From assembly GCF_947507565.1 (NCBI RefSeq), contig NC_089176.1, forward strand, positions 1,922,001 through 1,986,000: a DNA stretch of 64,000 bases, written 5' to 3'. Position 1 is the stretch's first letter; the number at the start of each line of letters is the position of its first letter. The stretch is from Oscarella lobularis. Lineage: Eukaryota; Porifera; Homoscleromorpha; Homosclerophorida; Oscarellidae. Made by a program: the position numbers and the translations under genes. Below are positions 31,981 to 44,200 of the stretch, in pieces. The notes beneath the pieces are model-generated. The model had not been told where the DNA came from, ran no database searches, and saw only the letters and a program-made list of their open reading frames with translations.

Positions 31981-34900
31981 ATGGATTGGCTCAAAGGAGG
32001 TTCCTATCGCGAGGGATATCGAGGAAAAGGTGAACTCGAAACATACGAAGGTACGCCATGGGGAATTCTCGTTGTTCCGAGCTCCGGCTAAACCATATCC
32101 GCGTCTCTAGCGCCCACTCTAAGCGAAGACGAGTCGTCCGATTGCTCCCCGGCGCTCTCGTGGGACCCGAAAGACGTCTCAGTCGTGGCTGCGAGCTCTT
32201 CCACGCCTTCGTCGCCTCGTCGGGACGCGCTCGCCTCGGAAACGAGCGAAATGACGACAAATGGCGACGATCCGCCCGCCATTTTGGTTGTTACAGGTGG
32301 AGCGGGAGGATCGCGTTCATTTTCTTCTATTCTACCGGACATGATTCCGACGGAGATGAAGTCGAAGGTAACGGAAACGAAAACGCTTTTATAGGTCCGC
32401 TATCAATAAATAAATAAATATTTATTTATTTATTTGTGGTTCGCACGTTTGCTCTTAAACCGAAAACCTTAGAAAACTAATTCACGCAGAGTTGTCGCGT
32501 AATATTAATTCGTGATCTGGTACATTTTGACTTCAACAGGCGAGAGATGAAAATTCAGTGTTTGATTGATTCACTGATTCATCGATTCATCGATTAAATA
32601 AATAGTGTACTGAGATTTTGTCCTCAACGCTAAATAGCCAGGAGCTCTCTAAGGTTTACGTCTTCTTTATGTAGGCGCGTCCAAATAGGCCTTTGTCTGC
32701 GCCTACTGCATTTTCTGCGTCGCCAACAACGGTGTCTTCGTCATCGTCTCTAAGCGTCTATCACGCTTTTGATGATTTCGGATTTGCTAAAGAGGAAGAC
32801 GGTAATAATTGGAAGTCGATGGAAATGACGTAATTGATTAATTCAGTGCCGGTAGAGGCGGTCACCGTGGTGCCAAGTGGCGTGATCAAGTCAAGCGATG
32901 ATCAGAAGCTTCGCTGGTTGGCTCATTTTGAGTTTACAGAAAATCAAGACGTTGGCGACATGACCTGGGAAAAGGTAATTTGATACTCTGTACTCTGGTT
33001 TTTTCTTCGCTGGTTGTGGCGGAAAAACGGATTTTACCGCATTGAGACAGCTTTACTTTCATCTAGCGCTCTCTCCTCACTTAGATTGCGTCATACTTTT
33101 ATTGCAAATACCTCAATTTTATTGGTAGAGATGTCTTACGAATAATGTAGTGAATGTATCAGCTTTTTCAAAAAGCTTAGTTTATTGACGTTGACTTTTT
33201 ACTAAATATCCGTACAGTCCCAAAGCAGTTGCAGAGTCTTGTCCTGTTTAGGATATCTCTGTAGTTTAACATCCGCCTTCCTTACCTGTTAGTGTAAAAT
33301 TTCGTTTACATTTTCAATTTTTTTCGTGAACGTCAGTGTTTTTATTTGCAGATCGGTCATACTCTTTCCCGCTCCAGTCGTCTTCACGGTCTTGTCAAGG
33401 CCGGAATTCCTCACTCCATGCGACCTGAGGTGAGATGAAGAGAAATTTTACCTACTACCAAGACGCAGCACTTTGGTGGTTGAATCTAGATTTGGCAGCG
33501 ACTTACTCAAAGTCGAAAGAAACGCGATGAAAGTTCCATTGTATACAAGGCAAGAACTAGAATATGTGTTCAAACTGTTGCCGAGAAATCTTAATAAAAA
33601 TAATTTTGTAGCAAATAGTGAGACGAGCTTTAGCGGACGCTTCTGACAGCACAGCCGTGAAGCAAATAGAGAAAGTGCGTAGATGAAATCGATTTATTTT
33701 CTCTGACGCCTCCTTCTCAGGATTTATTGCGAACCATGCCAAATAACGCTTGCTTTAGTGGATCAGGCAGCGTTGGTATGCGGCGAGGCACCTGTGAAAA
33801 GGTCGTGAGATCGTATTCTTGTATATAGGTATCAAGAGAATGCGGAACGTTTTGAGAGCGCTTGCCAATTTCTTTCCGGAGATGGGATATTGTCAAGGAA
33901 CGGGCATGGTGAAACTTTTTGCGTTTTGAACGAAGCGATCGATTCTATTGTTTCATCGTGTTAGATTGCTGGCAGTCTGCTTCTGTTTATGGATGAAGAG
34001 GATGTCTTTTGGATGATGGTTGCAATTATTGAAGATCTGCTTCCTGATTCCTACTACAGTCAAACCTTGATTGGAGTTCAGGTAGGCTTATTGGTGAGAC
34101 GTCCGAGTCGCGGGGTCCCGTTCTCGTACTGAGCGCTCTTTGCTAACTAAGACGTTTGGAGCGTTCATCAGGAAATCATTCTTTAGCATTTAGTTTCTCT
34201 ACGTCCTTCGTACTTGATTTGCGAATCGCTATGTCTATAGACTTGACTAAGAGCCGGTTTTCCAGGTTGATCAATGTGTTTTGAAAAGCCTCGCAGCGAC
34301 ACTTCTTCCCTCCATAAACGAACGCTTCAAGGAGCACGATATAGGTAAGAGAGATTCTTTGCGCGAGAGATCCAACTTGGTCATTGTCCTTTTTCTCTCT
34401 TCTTATACGTATAGAACTCTCTCTAATTACTCTGCATTGGTTCATTACGACGTTCGCGTCTGTTCTTCCCATGCACGTTCTCTTGCGCGTGTGGGATTTG
34501 TTTTTTTACGAAGGCTCTATGTTCTTGTTTCGCTTTGCCCTCGCTTTGCTGAAGAACCAGGTAGAAGCGATTTTCTCTAGAAAAAAACCACTCTCGGGAT
34601 TCTTTTTTGACAGGAGGAAGCAATTTTAAAATCAGACAATTCGGCTTCCATATTTAATTGTGTTTCTGATTGCCCAAGCAAAGTCAACGTACTTAACATT
34701 GACTCACTAATTGAGGTAATTGGCATTACGAATAATTGCGACGGTAGAAAATTATTAAAGCTCGCCTGGATTATTTACGATTTCCTGTCCAGCATCTAAA
34801 TGCCTTAAGACATGAGTGTATTTCTTGTTGCTTTTCCGGTTTGTTGCACATTGACAGTTAAGATCTACACTGTATTTGTTCTGACGCGCCCAAGTTGATT

Positions 34901-37900
34901 CTCAAACGAGAGCTAAATGTCGCGACACCCTGTTCTTAGAACACTTTAATTGGTTTTTAGAAGGACCACTGAATAAATCAGCGAGCAAATTAGCGTACAT
35001 AACACACGCGATTTGGACGGGACTTATAATAGTTAATTAAGTATTTCATATTAGAGCGCTTATCAATTGACTGAGAATGTGACGGAAGACTCAATTTCGC
35101 TTCAACGTCAGAACTACTTTGTCCAACTTCAAAAGGAACTACTCGGGCGGGACAGTGACGACGATAGGCGAAAGAAGGGAACCGTCGAGACCGTATGAGC
35201 TATTCCAGTGGATGACTTAGTAGTAACAGTCTTATTATTAAATAGAGAAATGTATCTGCTGTGAAGAGAAGGGAATACTCGATCGAAAGACGCTCATCGC
35301 TTATGTCTCTTCTCTTCGGAGACAGCAGGAAGCTGTCGAAGACCAAGAACGTTGAGCAAACTGGTGTGATGATGTCTCTAGAGGAATGCAGTAGCCTTGC
35401 GTAATGGCAAGGAGAGTGCGTGTTACATGCCAAGAGCCTCTAAACTTGATATTTTGTGTGCAAAACTGCCAGCTCTATGATGCTTGAAAAATGCGTTTTC
35501 TAAGTCCTTTTCCAGAACCTCTAATGATTTACAGAAGTATATGTTTATAGTTTGCAGTGTCAGATATGCCCGGCCTAAATTCTGTGACTTTTGTTCCAGT
35601 AGCAGGGGCACGCTTTTAGAGGAGAGCGTGCCGTCTTTAGGGTTTCGTTGCGCCGGCATAGTGACGCTGTAAATGTATTGATGCTGGCAAGAAATTTTTA
35701 ATGACCCGCTATTGGAAAATAGAAACGTCTTATCAAACGTTTCGTTTTGCAATAGTGCATGGGTTTCTGTAACAGGAATCCTGTTTGTGTGATAACCTGG
35801 GTTCTTATGTGTTACTCTTATCGTTTGTACTTGTTAATGAATTGCATCCGAGCTTTCTGTATGATAAAGCCGGTTTGCTTTTTAGAAATGGTTTCCGACT
35901 TGAGAAGCGCTATAGCCGAAATTGCAAGGCATTTTCATCATGACGTGTCAGACGTAAGAATCATGCGCCGCTTTACTAATTTGTTCTACGTGTAGTATTA
36001 TTGCGTCTGCAGGATTTGGCTCCGGATTATTCAATGCAATCGCACGTACGTGATCACGAAATTTTTCTTCATTCTGCCTTGGCAAAGTAAGAATGGAGGC
36101 TCTCTTTGAAATGCGTTACTGTTTCTGTTTAGTTCTAAGTTTCGGAGAGCGCGAGCATTGGTTGACTTCATTCCGCAAGATGACGACGAGCTTGGCTTTC
36201 GTAAACATGACATCATAACTGTAATTTGTTCTTTGGCATGGCTCGGCAACTTCCATTTTCAGATTTCTTTCTCCTGTAGGTCATTTCTCAGAGAGATGAC
36301 CACTGTTGGATAGGTGAACTTAACGAAAAGAGAGGTGCAGCTAAACTGTTTCTGAAGAAATCAAAGTTTTGACCTCCTTTCTCTTAGGCTGGTTTCCAGC
36401 GAAATTTGTCAAGCCTCTGGATGAAAGAAGCAAGCGGGTACAAGTTGTCTGTTCAACGTTTCTGTCTGTTGTGTGAAAATACGGGTTAATAATAGTAGAG
36501 TCGCAGAAGCTTCGTATCCTAGCAACAAATCGGCGTCTTTGATGTTCTAATATTTCTCTTGTTTAGTACTCTTACGCCGGAGATGACGGCGTCAGCGACG
36601 TGGTGACGGATTTAGTTAGGGGAAGGTATTATTTAACCTTTTCACAGCTCCTAATAAGCGTGTGTATCTCTTCTATTTGCTTTATACTAGACTTGCTTCG
36701 GCTTTGAAAGCTCTTCTTGAGCACGGCTTGAAACGAACTAGCTTTCTTGGGGGTTTTTCTCATCCTTGGCTCTTTATCGAAGAGGTATAACTGAACACAT
36801 GTTCGTATCTGTCGCTGACGATCCTGTGATAGGCAAGCGCTTCTGAGGTGTCTGCAGATTTTAAGGCTGTCTATGCTCGACTCGTTCTCTGTAAAACGTA
36901 CAAGTAAGTCGTTGTCTGATGATCAGCTCACGTTCGAAGGATCTACGTACTGTACTAAGCTGACGTCCTTGCATGTTGAAGCTTGCGAGTGAAGATAGTA
37001 CCATCAAACGTGACTTCTGTTTTCTTTGCTTGCTTTAGTCTGGAAGAGGAGGGAAAAGTATTAAGTCCAGACGAAATGTTGTACAAGGTGATAAAATTAA
37101 TCCTCATCAGGCCCAAAAGCTACGTTTTCCTAGGCCGTGCACATGGTGAACATGGGTCATGATGCCGTGTCATCTCCACTGGATGTGAAGGTGCAGTAAT
37201 TCTTTAAACTAGGGCACCTCGATTGTTGCAACTCTATTGTACATACATGTACATGCAGTTTGTTGTATACCTTATGGTGTGAGTTCATAGTTGAAACTAT
37301 TTTTACACTATTTTTCGACCACTAATAGTCTTTCTTTCTTTCTTTTTGTAATTGACTTCTGTTCTAGTTGCGTTCTCTTCTCTGCATTGGCCTAAAGTGA
37401 TAAGCAACTGCTTTCTTTCCTTCCATTATCTGTTTGTGAATGTGTGTGTGCTTGTAGTGAACAAGTTCTTCATCTATGGTTGGAAACGCTTTGCTCTTGT
37501 GACGACGTGGTATCTAAGTGGTTCGTTTTCAATTCAAGTACTACCTGTTGCTAACATTTTCTTTATTTAGGTATCACCCTTGGTCATTCATCCGAAGTCC
37601 AGGATGGGTTCAATTGAAGTGTGAACTAAGGTAAGCAAATCAAGGGATCTGGGATACTTTTGTTCTTTATTGAATATTCTGTACATTAGATAGACAGGAT
37701 AGACTGTGTTTATTGATAACAAGTCCAAACCGTTTTAATTAAAATTTATTAATTAATTAAAGGCACCAGAAGTCCCCCAACGTTTTGATTTTGCTTTCTT
37801 TTGAACCTCAACTAAATAGATTGCCTTCTTTGTGTCTTAGAGTGTTGTCAAGTTTTGCTTTTAACCTCTCAATCGACTGGGAAATATCTGATGCAAAAGA

Positions 37901-38051
37901 GGTAAATGCGATTTTATGTTGAACGCTAGCTCGTCATCCGTGAAAGGCTTTCTGCGACTCAACTGACTTTTCTATACAGTGCTCAAAACCTATCAAGGAG
38001 AGCATAAGAGACATGCTTGTGAAGCACCATCTCTTCAGTTGGGATTTGTAA
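31981..38051 (+). CDS. SGSM3: SGSM3-like Rab GTPase-activating protein (TBC, SH3, RUN)
   Basis: Start ATG at 31981 ([11 protein letters not shown]); exon 1 (31981-32050) joins in frame to 32111-32367 and then 32675-32811, 32847-32974, 33352-33429, 33490-33549, 33612-33674, 33721-33775, 33829-33908, 33965-34081, 34266-34344, 34425-34560, 34614-34715 and further exons to TAA at 38049-38051. The TBC domain carries the Arg finger in IEKDLLR and the Gln finger in GYCQGTGM. Later exons encode an SH3 domain (about 36133-36390; [27 protein letters not shown]), then a RUN domain and the C-terminus [12 protein letters not shown], all matching vertebrate SGSM3. The family stimulates Rab GTP hydrolysis and links vesicle traffic to signalling. 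The exon after 33490-33549 follows a GC-AG intron. Exons between 34715 and 35885 are less certain. Confidence 0.9.
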
Positions 38052-38396
38052 GCAGACAACAAGTATCAGGAATAACTTACAGGATGATATTTTGACAGAA
38101 AGTAGCTATTACTGTACTAGCTTTATTTATCTATGCAATAGAGAAGTCGCGTCGATAAATAGTTAGAGAGGAAAAAATTTCGTGGTGATTTCTGACACAG
38201 GTTTAGCTGTGACAGAGCTTGAATTACCGACGAAAGCTACTGGCTGCTTCTTAGTACACCCCGGTTTGTAGGACAAATGTTTTGAACAATGCAGGCGTTT
38301 CGCTTTTCTTGTGCAGGTATCAGCCTCTGTAGACTACTTGCCAATTTGTCGGTGCCTTTGTTCAGATCACGTGATTCGTTCTCTCTCTGCTACTCA

Positions 38397-40289
38397 ATGT
38401 TTCAACTTGGTGCTCTCCTCAGGCTCTCGTTGCTGGCAGTCGCTGCGTCCGGCGCTTTTAGTCTACCTTTGTGGTACGATTCCCGCCGAACTCACGCCCA
38501 CACTCGACTTCCAATCGACGCTTTCTGCGACGTCACCACAAAAACGTGCACGCCTGTGTTTGAGAACGTTGCGAATTTGTTTGATGAACTCAACATTACA
38601 GCTTTCGTTCGCCACTCTAAAACGGGAGACGAGGGCACGTGGTGGCCTACAGCGACGGGGCCCCGGGAAAGCTGGAACCCATTGGTTCAGGCCACGGGTC
38701 GCAATTTCCCCAAGGAATTTATTCAGAAAGCTCACGCTAATGACCAAAAAATTATACTGTATCATTGGCCTCAGTCGAGCGCGTATTACCTGCACTCGAG
38801 CAATATGACGTGGGCGAACAGGAATCCCAATGGAACACTCTTGCCTTCTCAGCGCGGCACGGCACTGTGCGTAAATTCACCGTGGCGTCACGTATACATC
38901 AGTCAACTTCTTGAGCTGGTTGATTTTGGGGCTGACGGAATCTACTTTGATCACTATCCTCAACCTCCACAGGGTTGCTGGTGTCAATACTGTCGTGACA
39001 AATTTCGAGCATGGTCAGGTGGATTGGACTTGCCGAAGGGAATTAATATTAGCGACCCAGTTTACGTCAAGTTACTCCAATTCAATACGATGTCTGTTCA
39101 AGAACATTTCCAAGATATTACTTCGGCTCTCTATGCTAAGTCGTCTCAAGTCGCTCTCATTATTTCTGTGTTTAGGGTGTCATGTGTTGACGACGGCTAT
39201 CAGTTATACGAAACGACTAGACTCATAAACACCACGGCGTCTTCCGTTGCGAAAACCGAATTTAAAATAGCAGGCGCCAAAGTGTGCACCAGTTTATTCA
39301 ATAGCAAATCTGAGCCGTTCTACCGTGATCGTTTTGATCTGGACATTCTTCTGTCACTCGGGTACTCAATTTCCCGTGATGCAGCGAACGGACGACCTCC
39401 TCACGTTTGGCTTCCGCATCTCAGTAACTCAAGCCAAGCGTTAGCCGCTGCATTTGTCCAACTCACTTTCGGAGCTGTGGCAAATCCGGATCACCGCGAA
39501 AATCATATTCCAGATCATGAACTATTTGACCTAACGTACAAGATGACGAAGCTGGTGAATCCGTTCCTAAGCGAAACGCGTCCACTTCGCTGGGCGGGTG
39601 TACTTTTTAGTGAAGAAGCCCGTAACAAGTATTTCAGCTCTGGCGACGTCGCTGAATGGGAGAATGTCTTGTTTCCTACTGTTTCTGCGTGGGAAATGCT
39701 TGTGCACCGCCAGGTACCGGCGGGAGTCATAACTGACTGGCAACTTGCTTTTAACGAAACAACTCAAAACAACTTATACGAAGATGGTTATCAACTCATT
39801 ATTGTTCCTACAGAGAACGTGACGGCTAGCCAGGAGAAAGGGTTAAGTCAGTTTGAAGCGAATGGCGGGAAAGTGTACCGTATCAAACCGGGCAAAGAAT
39901 GGGTAGACGCAAACGCTCGCAGCCATCAGGAGGATACCCTGTGGTTGGATTTGCTAAAACTTAGTGGAAACCCGCCAATTAGAATTGAATTTGGGGCTGT
40001 GCAGTCACGTGCCCACGCAAACGTGTTCCGAGCCAATGCCACGAGCTTTGTCATCATGATCACCAACGACTTTCTGTGGGTGTACTACAATTACGCTAAG
40101 CCGAATGATATAGCTGACGCTTCTGTGATTTTGAGCAGTGTACGTGCTCGATCGCTAGCTGCCACAGACGTACTTGGGCATGGAAAACTGGAGCCGGAGT
40201 CTTCTGGAAACGGAAATTGGACTATAGCACTTCCCAAAATTTCTCAATTTATGGCTGTCAGTGTAGTGTGTTCAGAAGACTGCTGGTAA
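38397..40289 (+). CDS. Secreted glycoside-hydrolase-like protein, intronless
   Basis: A single uninterrupted frame of 630 codons. The start at 38397 is preferred because it gives a clear signal peptide (MFQLGALLRLSLLAVAASGA); the frame also extends upstream to ATG 38289. The N-terminal two thirds look like a TIM-barrel glycosidase: HWPQSS, then ADGIYFDHYPQPPQGCWCQYC with CRDKF resembles the DGhhFD...CxC..C..F segment of hypothetical glycosyl hydrolase families, mostly bacterial. The C-terminal part (YQLIIVP, FEANGGKV) resembles the trimerisation/amidotransferase-like domain of GH42-type enzymes. Several N-x-S/T sites fit secretion. Neighbouring genes have dozens of introns, so the lack of introns suggests retroposition or acquisition from bacteria. 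The substrate is unknown. Confidence 0.72.
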   Translation: MFQLGALLRLSLLAVAASGAFSLPLWYDSRRTHAHTRLPIDAFCDVTTKTCTPVFENVANLFDELNITAFVRHSKTGDEGTWWPTATGPRESWNPLVQATGRNFPKEFIQKAHANDQKIILYHWPQSSAYYLHSSNMTWANRNPNGTLLPSQRGTALCVNSPWRHVYISQLLELVDFGADGIYFDHYPQPPQGCWCQYCRDKFRAWSGGLDLPKGINISDPVYVKLLQFNTMSVQEHFQDITSALYAKSSQVALIISVFRVSCVDDGYQLYETTRLINTTASSVAKTEFKIAGAKVCTSLFNSKSEPFYRDRFDLDILLSLGYSISRDAANGRPPHVWLPHLSNSSQALAAAFVQLTFGAVANPDHRENHIPDHELFDLTYKMTKLVNPFLSETRPLRWAGVLFSEEARNKYFSSGDVAEWENVLFPTVSAWEMLVHRQVPAGVITDWQLAFNETTQNNLYEDGYQLIIVPTENVTASQEKGLSQFEANGGKVYRIKPGKEWVDANARSHQEDTLWLDLLKLSGNPPIRIEFGAVQSRAHANVFRANATSFVIMITNDFLWVYYNYAKPNDIADASVILSSVRARSLAATDVLGHGKLEPESSGNGNWTIALPKISQFMAVSVVCSEDCW

Positions 40290-40656
40290 GGTACTTCGCA
40301 CAACTACGGAAACGTTTTTTTTGTTATATAGTGCATTTACGTTTGCTGATTTTGCTGTTATGCGCTCTACTTTGAGACAAAGAGCTCGAAAATAAGACTT
40401 TTTTGGTAACTTATAAACATCAACCGCACGGTATATTATGCTCAGCAGAGCAGGCGTGGTAACCGTACTAATCTAAAGTAAACTTTGAGCTCTTTGATGT
40501 ACACACCTACTGTAGGGCAGCAGCATGCAGTGCGGAAGTAAATTATTGAGTCAATCAGGGCACGCGTTCAGTGTCTTCTTTCGCAGAAAAGAAGAATAAT
40601 TCAAAAGAAAGCAAAAGACATTGCAAATGCTAGTGTACGTCTTTGGTCAAGCGTAG
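40290..40656. other. Intergenic
   Basis: A/T-rich sequence with no supported gene; it probably includes the 3' UTR of the preceding gene. Confidence 0.5.
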
Positions 40657-40858
<202 letters not shown>

Positions 40859-41210
40859 GTAGGTATCTGCCCTCGCTCTTCAATTGCGAAACAATGTCTT
40901 TTAGATTTCTGCGAGATAAAGAAAAGTGACAACCTTAAAAGCCAAAAGAATGGCCTGAGAGCGCCTACCTCTGCAAACGTTTCTGGGATAATTAGGCCTT
41001 TTCATATATCCGGTATCGTTCTCTTTGCCAGGCTATGAGAATCGTCAAAAACCACTAGCTGAGTCTCTTTCCTTTGTCTAATCTAAAATTTGAGCATCCG
41101 TGGTCTGCAGACACGGCAAAGATACGGGGTTCAGCAGAATTTGCGCGTTCCAGTCCCTCCTACGCACCGCAACGCCCCTTCGACGCCTAACGGTCATCGC
41201 CAGCGAAACA

Positions 41211-44200
41211 ATGGCCGAAAACGCGGACGAAACGGTTCCCGAAGAAAACGTCGATCCGCGAATCGCGTTCTTGTCCGACTACACTCTCAAAGCGCTCAAG
41301 CTGAAGTCGGACAAGTGGGCGAAAATGTTCTCGTCCGACGAAGCGCGCGCTGTTATTGTCGACTATTTGGAGAAGCCAGACAGCAGCACGCTCGTTGTAT
41401 ACCTGAACCAGCAAGGCCAGTTGACGCCTTCGCTCGAGTTTCCCACGGCCGCCAAACTCAAGTCAGTCTACTTCGTCAAGCGCGAGAAGGCGGCGGTGAG
41501 CGCACAGAACGCGCGCAGCTTGCTCGCATTCGGCGACCTGTTTCACGCGCCACTCGACCATCTATCGTCTCTCGTCGACGAGGTACAATATTTTTTTATG
41601 CACGTACAACAGAGGCATATCCGACGTGACGTCAACGTCACCATTTATATAAGGCGCGTCGAATGCCACACTGAAATGTAGTAGAGAGCCTTCTTTCGGT
41701 GTCTGTGCGTACAGTACATGTGCGTCTAAGTCGCGAAAAATTTGACGTTTCATTTTTCTTACAGATTCTTGTACCCCTCCTGTCGAACGACGGCAATTGC
41801 TCGCGATGGCCATCGGTCGTATCGCTGGAAATGCAGCGGCAGGTGCACGAGCTGAAGAGCAGCGTCTGTGTGACGGCTGGCCAAGTAAAGGGACGCACGA
41901 TTCTTCCCCTCCCGCCCGGTTCAAAATCCGACGAAGAAATGTTAGTATACATATTTTAAATACCTATTTTTTTATTTATTTCTTCATTGCGCACGCTCGC
42001 CTAAACGTTTTTGCAGAGGAGAGAATTCGTTTGACAAAAGCGTCGTGCACGCAATCGAGTCGGTCGTGATCGATTGGGTTTACCAGACGCAGGACGTGCT
42101 GAAGAAGAGTTCGGCGAAGCTCCTTCTCGATGGGCTCAATCCGACTCCATTCGTCGAGTTGGACTTTTGGAAGGCGCGCCAGGCAAACGTCGAGTTCATA
42201 TTCGATCAGCTGCAGGACGGAAAGGTGCGAAAGATGGCCGAAGTGCTCGAGGCAACGAAGAGTAGCTATTTTCCGGCGTTCAAGAAAATGTTTACGGATG
42301 TCAAAGCAGGCACGGACGATATAGATGAATATTCTATTAATTAAAAAAATGTAAATTTACTGTATAGCTTTCATTGAGGCGAATGACATCTCGCTCTATC
42401 TGAAGCCCCTTCGACGTCAGCTGGAAAGTTTAGAAGAAGCCGATTTTTCAGAAATCGCCGAAAACATTTCCGCTGTCATGCACACGGTGTGCATGATTTG
42501 GGCGAATTCGGAATTCTATTGCCAACCAGCGAGAATCATTGTGCTCATGCAAGAGATAGCAAATCTTATCATGGAATTGGTATGAACATCGAAACTTTTT
42601 ATGCGTTTATACATCCTTCTCTATTATCAGACCAAAGCGTTTGTTGGGCCCGATGAGATTTTTCGATGCGAACCTGAAGAGGCTCAGGAGAAAGTGGTTG
42701 AGGCGCTGAAAGCGTGTCGATTCTTTCGCTCGCTTTATGAGCGGAAAAAAGCAAGACTTGCTGACTATTATACCGACCTGCCGAATAGGGAAGTTCGTCT
42801 GTGGGATTTCGATTCCAAGTTGATATTCACCAGATACGACGTGTTTGTCGGCCGCCTGGCCACTCTGGAGGTAAGGGGAGGGCATTTTTTTAAAGTAGAA
42901 TTTTTAGAGCTTGTTCTTTTTGGGGACGGACAGGAATACTTTGATACGGTGATGGAGTTTTCTAAGTTAGAAAAAGTGGATTTCACCGGGATCAAAGCGT
43001 CGACGTTTCTATCCTCAATTCAGCAAGTGTTTGCCGAATTTCAAGATCAAGTGACCTCCTTTACTCAATCTACGTACGACCCTCTCGATCCAGCAAGCAC
43101 GGTAAGCAAGAAGAAAAGAAGAGCTAAAATTTTAGTGCACGTGATGCATCTGTTGAGTCAACCGTACTCTGGAGTTGTTTAGGGCTGCATGTCACCTCTC
43201 CGCCTCTCCACCTCTGGAGGCCAAGCCATAGATCCGTATACTTCAGGCAATTCTACTTCAGAGGATCTGAGATCCCCACGCCATCCATCACGATTCACGA
43301 GAACTAAGACCTCATCTTGCGGGGGGGGGGGGGGGGGGGGGGGGGCATTGTGATCAAATCTTATTCTTGACCTTCTGGCACTCATGCATGATCGTTTTGG
43401 AGCACTTGATCCTTAAGGTCTCAGTGGATTTCAAATTATCTCCGATGTGATCCCATCTCAGGCGTTGTGATAAAATTAGGCCTGTTTTTTCTGACCTTTT
43501 GGCACTTGAACTACGAGTTTTTTGCTGACGAGATTCTCATAGTATTTCAGACAAAGTCTCAGTAGATATCATCATTATTTTGAGGTGTCTCAGATTCTAT
43601 CACAGATGGGCTACTGAGACATATATAATTAGATACTCTGACACCCCAACCACGGCTTTTTTAGAACTATTTTAGATGGGGTCTCAGAGACTCACTTCAT
43701 CTGAGACTCCCATTTGAGATTAACGAATTGAAAAATTCCGAAATCCGTTATCTAGGCATTGTGGATTTTACCCCCTCTGAAACTCACGTCTTCTTAGGAG
43801 TTTGTGCAAGCGTACAAAAATTTTTTTGAAAAAGTTTGCGACTTGGACATTCGCGTATCGACAGTCGTTTGCCAAGCTCTCGACGACTGTTCAGGACCTC
43901 AGTCTATGTTTAAGGTATAAGTGCAGGCTCTTTGCGCTCTTATTGCATCACTTCATGTGCTCTCTAGTTGTTGGACATCTTCGGAAATTTGATTGGCCGT
44001 CCTATTGTGCACGAGCACTTCGTCGACAAAGTGCCACTTCTCGTTACGTCTGTGAGCAGTTCTTTGGATCAGAACAAGTCAATTTTTGACGAACAGAAGG
44101 CGTCGGTATCGACCGAACCGGCGGACACAGTACAGTTGCCGTATCGTAGAAAAAACATGCCCGCCGTCGCCGGAACGTTGAACTGGTCGCAAGAGCTGAG

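Noticed and set aside
32088-32342. Minus-strand open frame across SGSM3 exon 2, also seen in the copy at 18.4 kb
   Set aside because: It is the shadow of a Ser-rich coding exon on the plus strand; duplication explains its presence twice.
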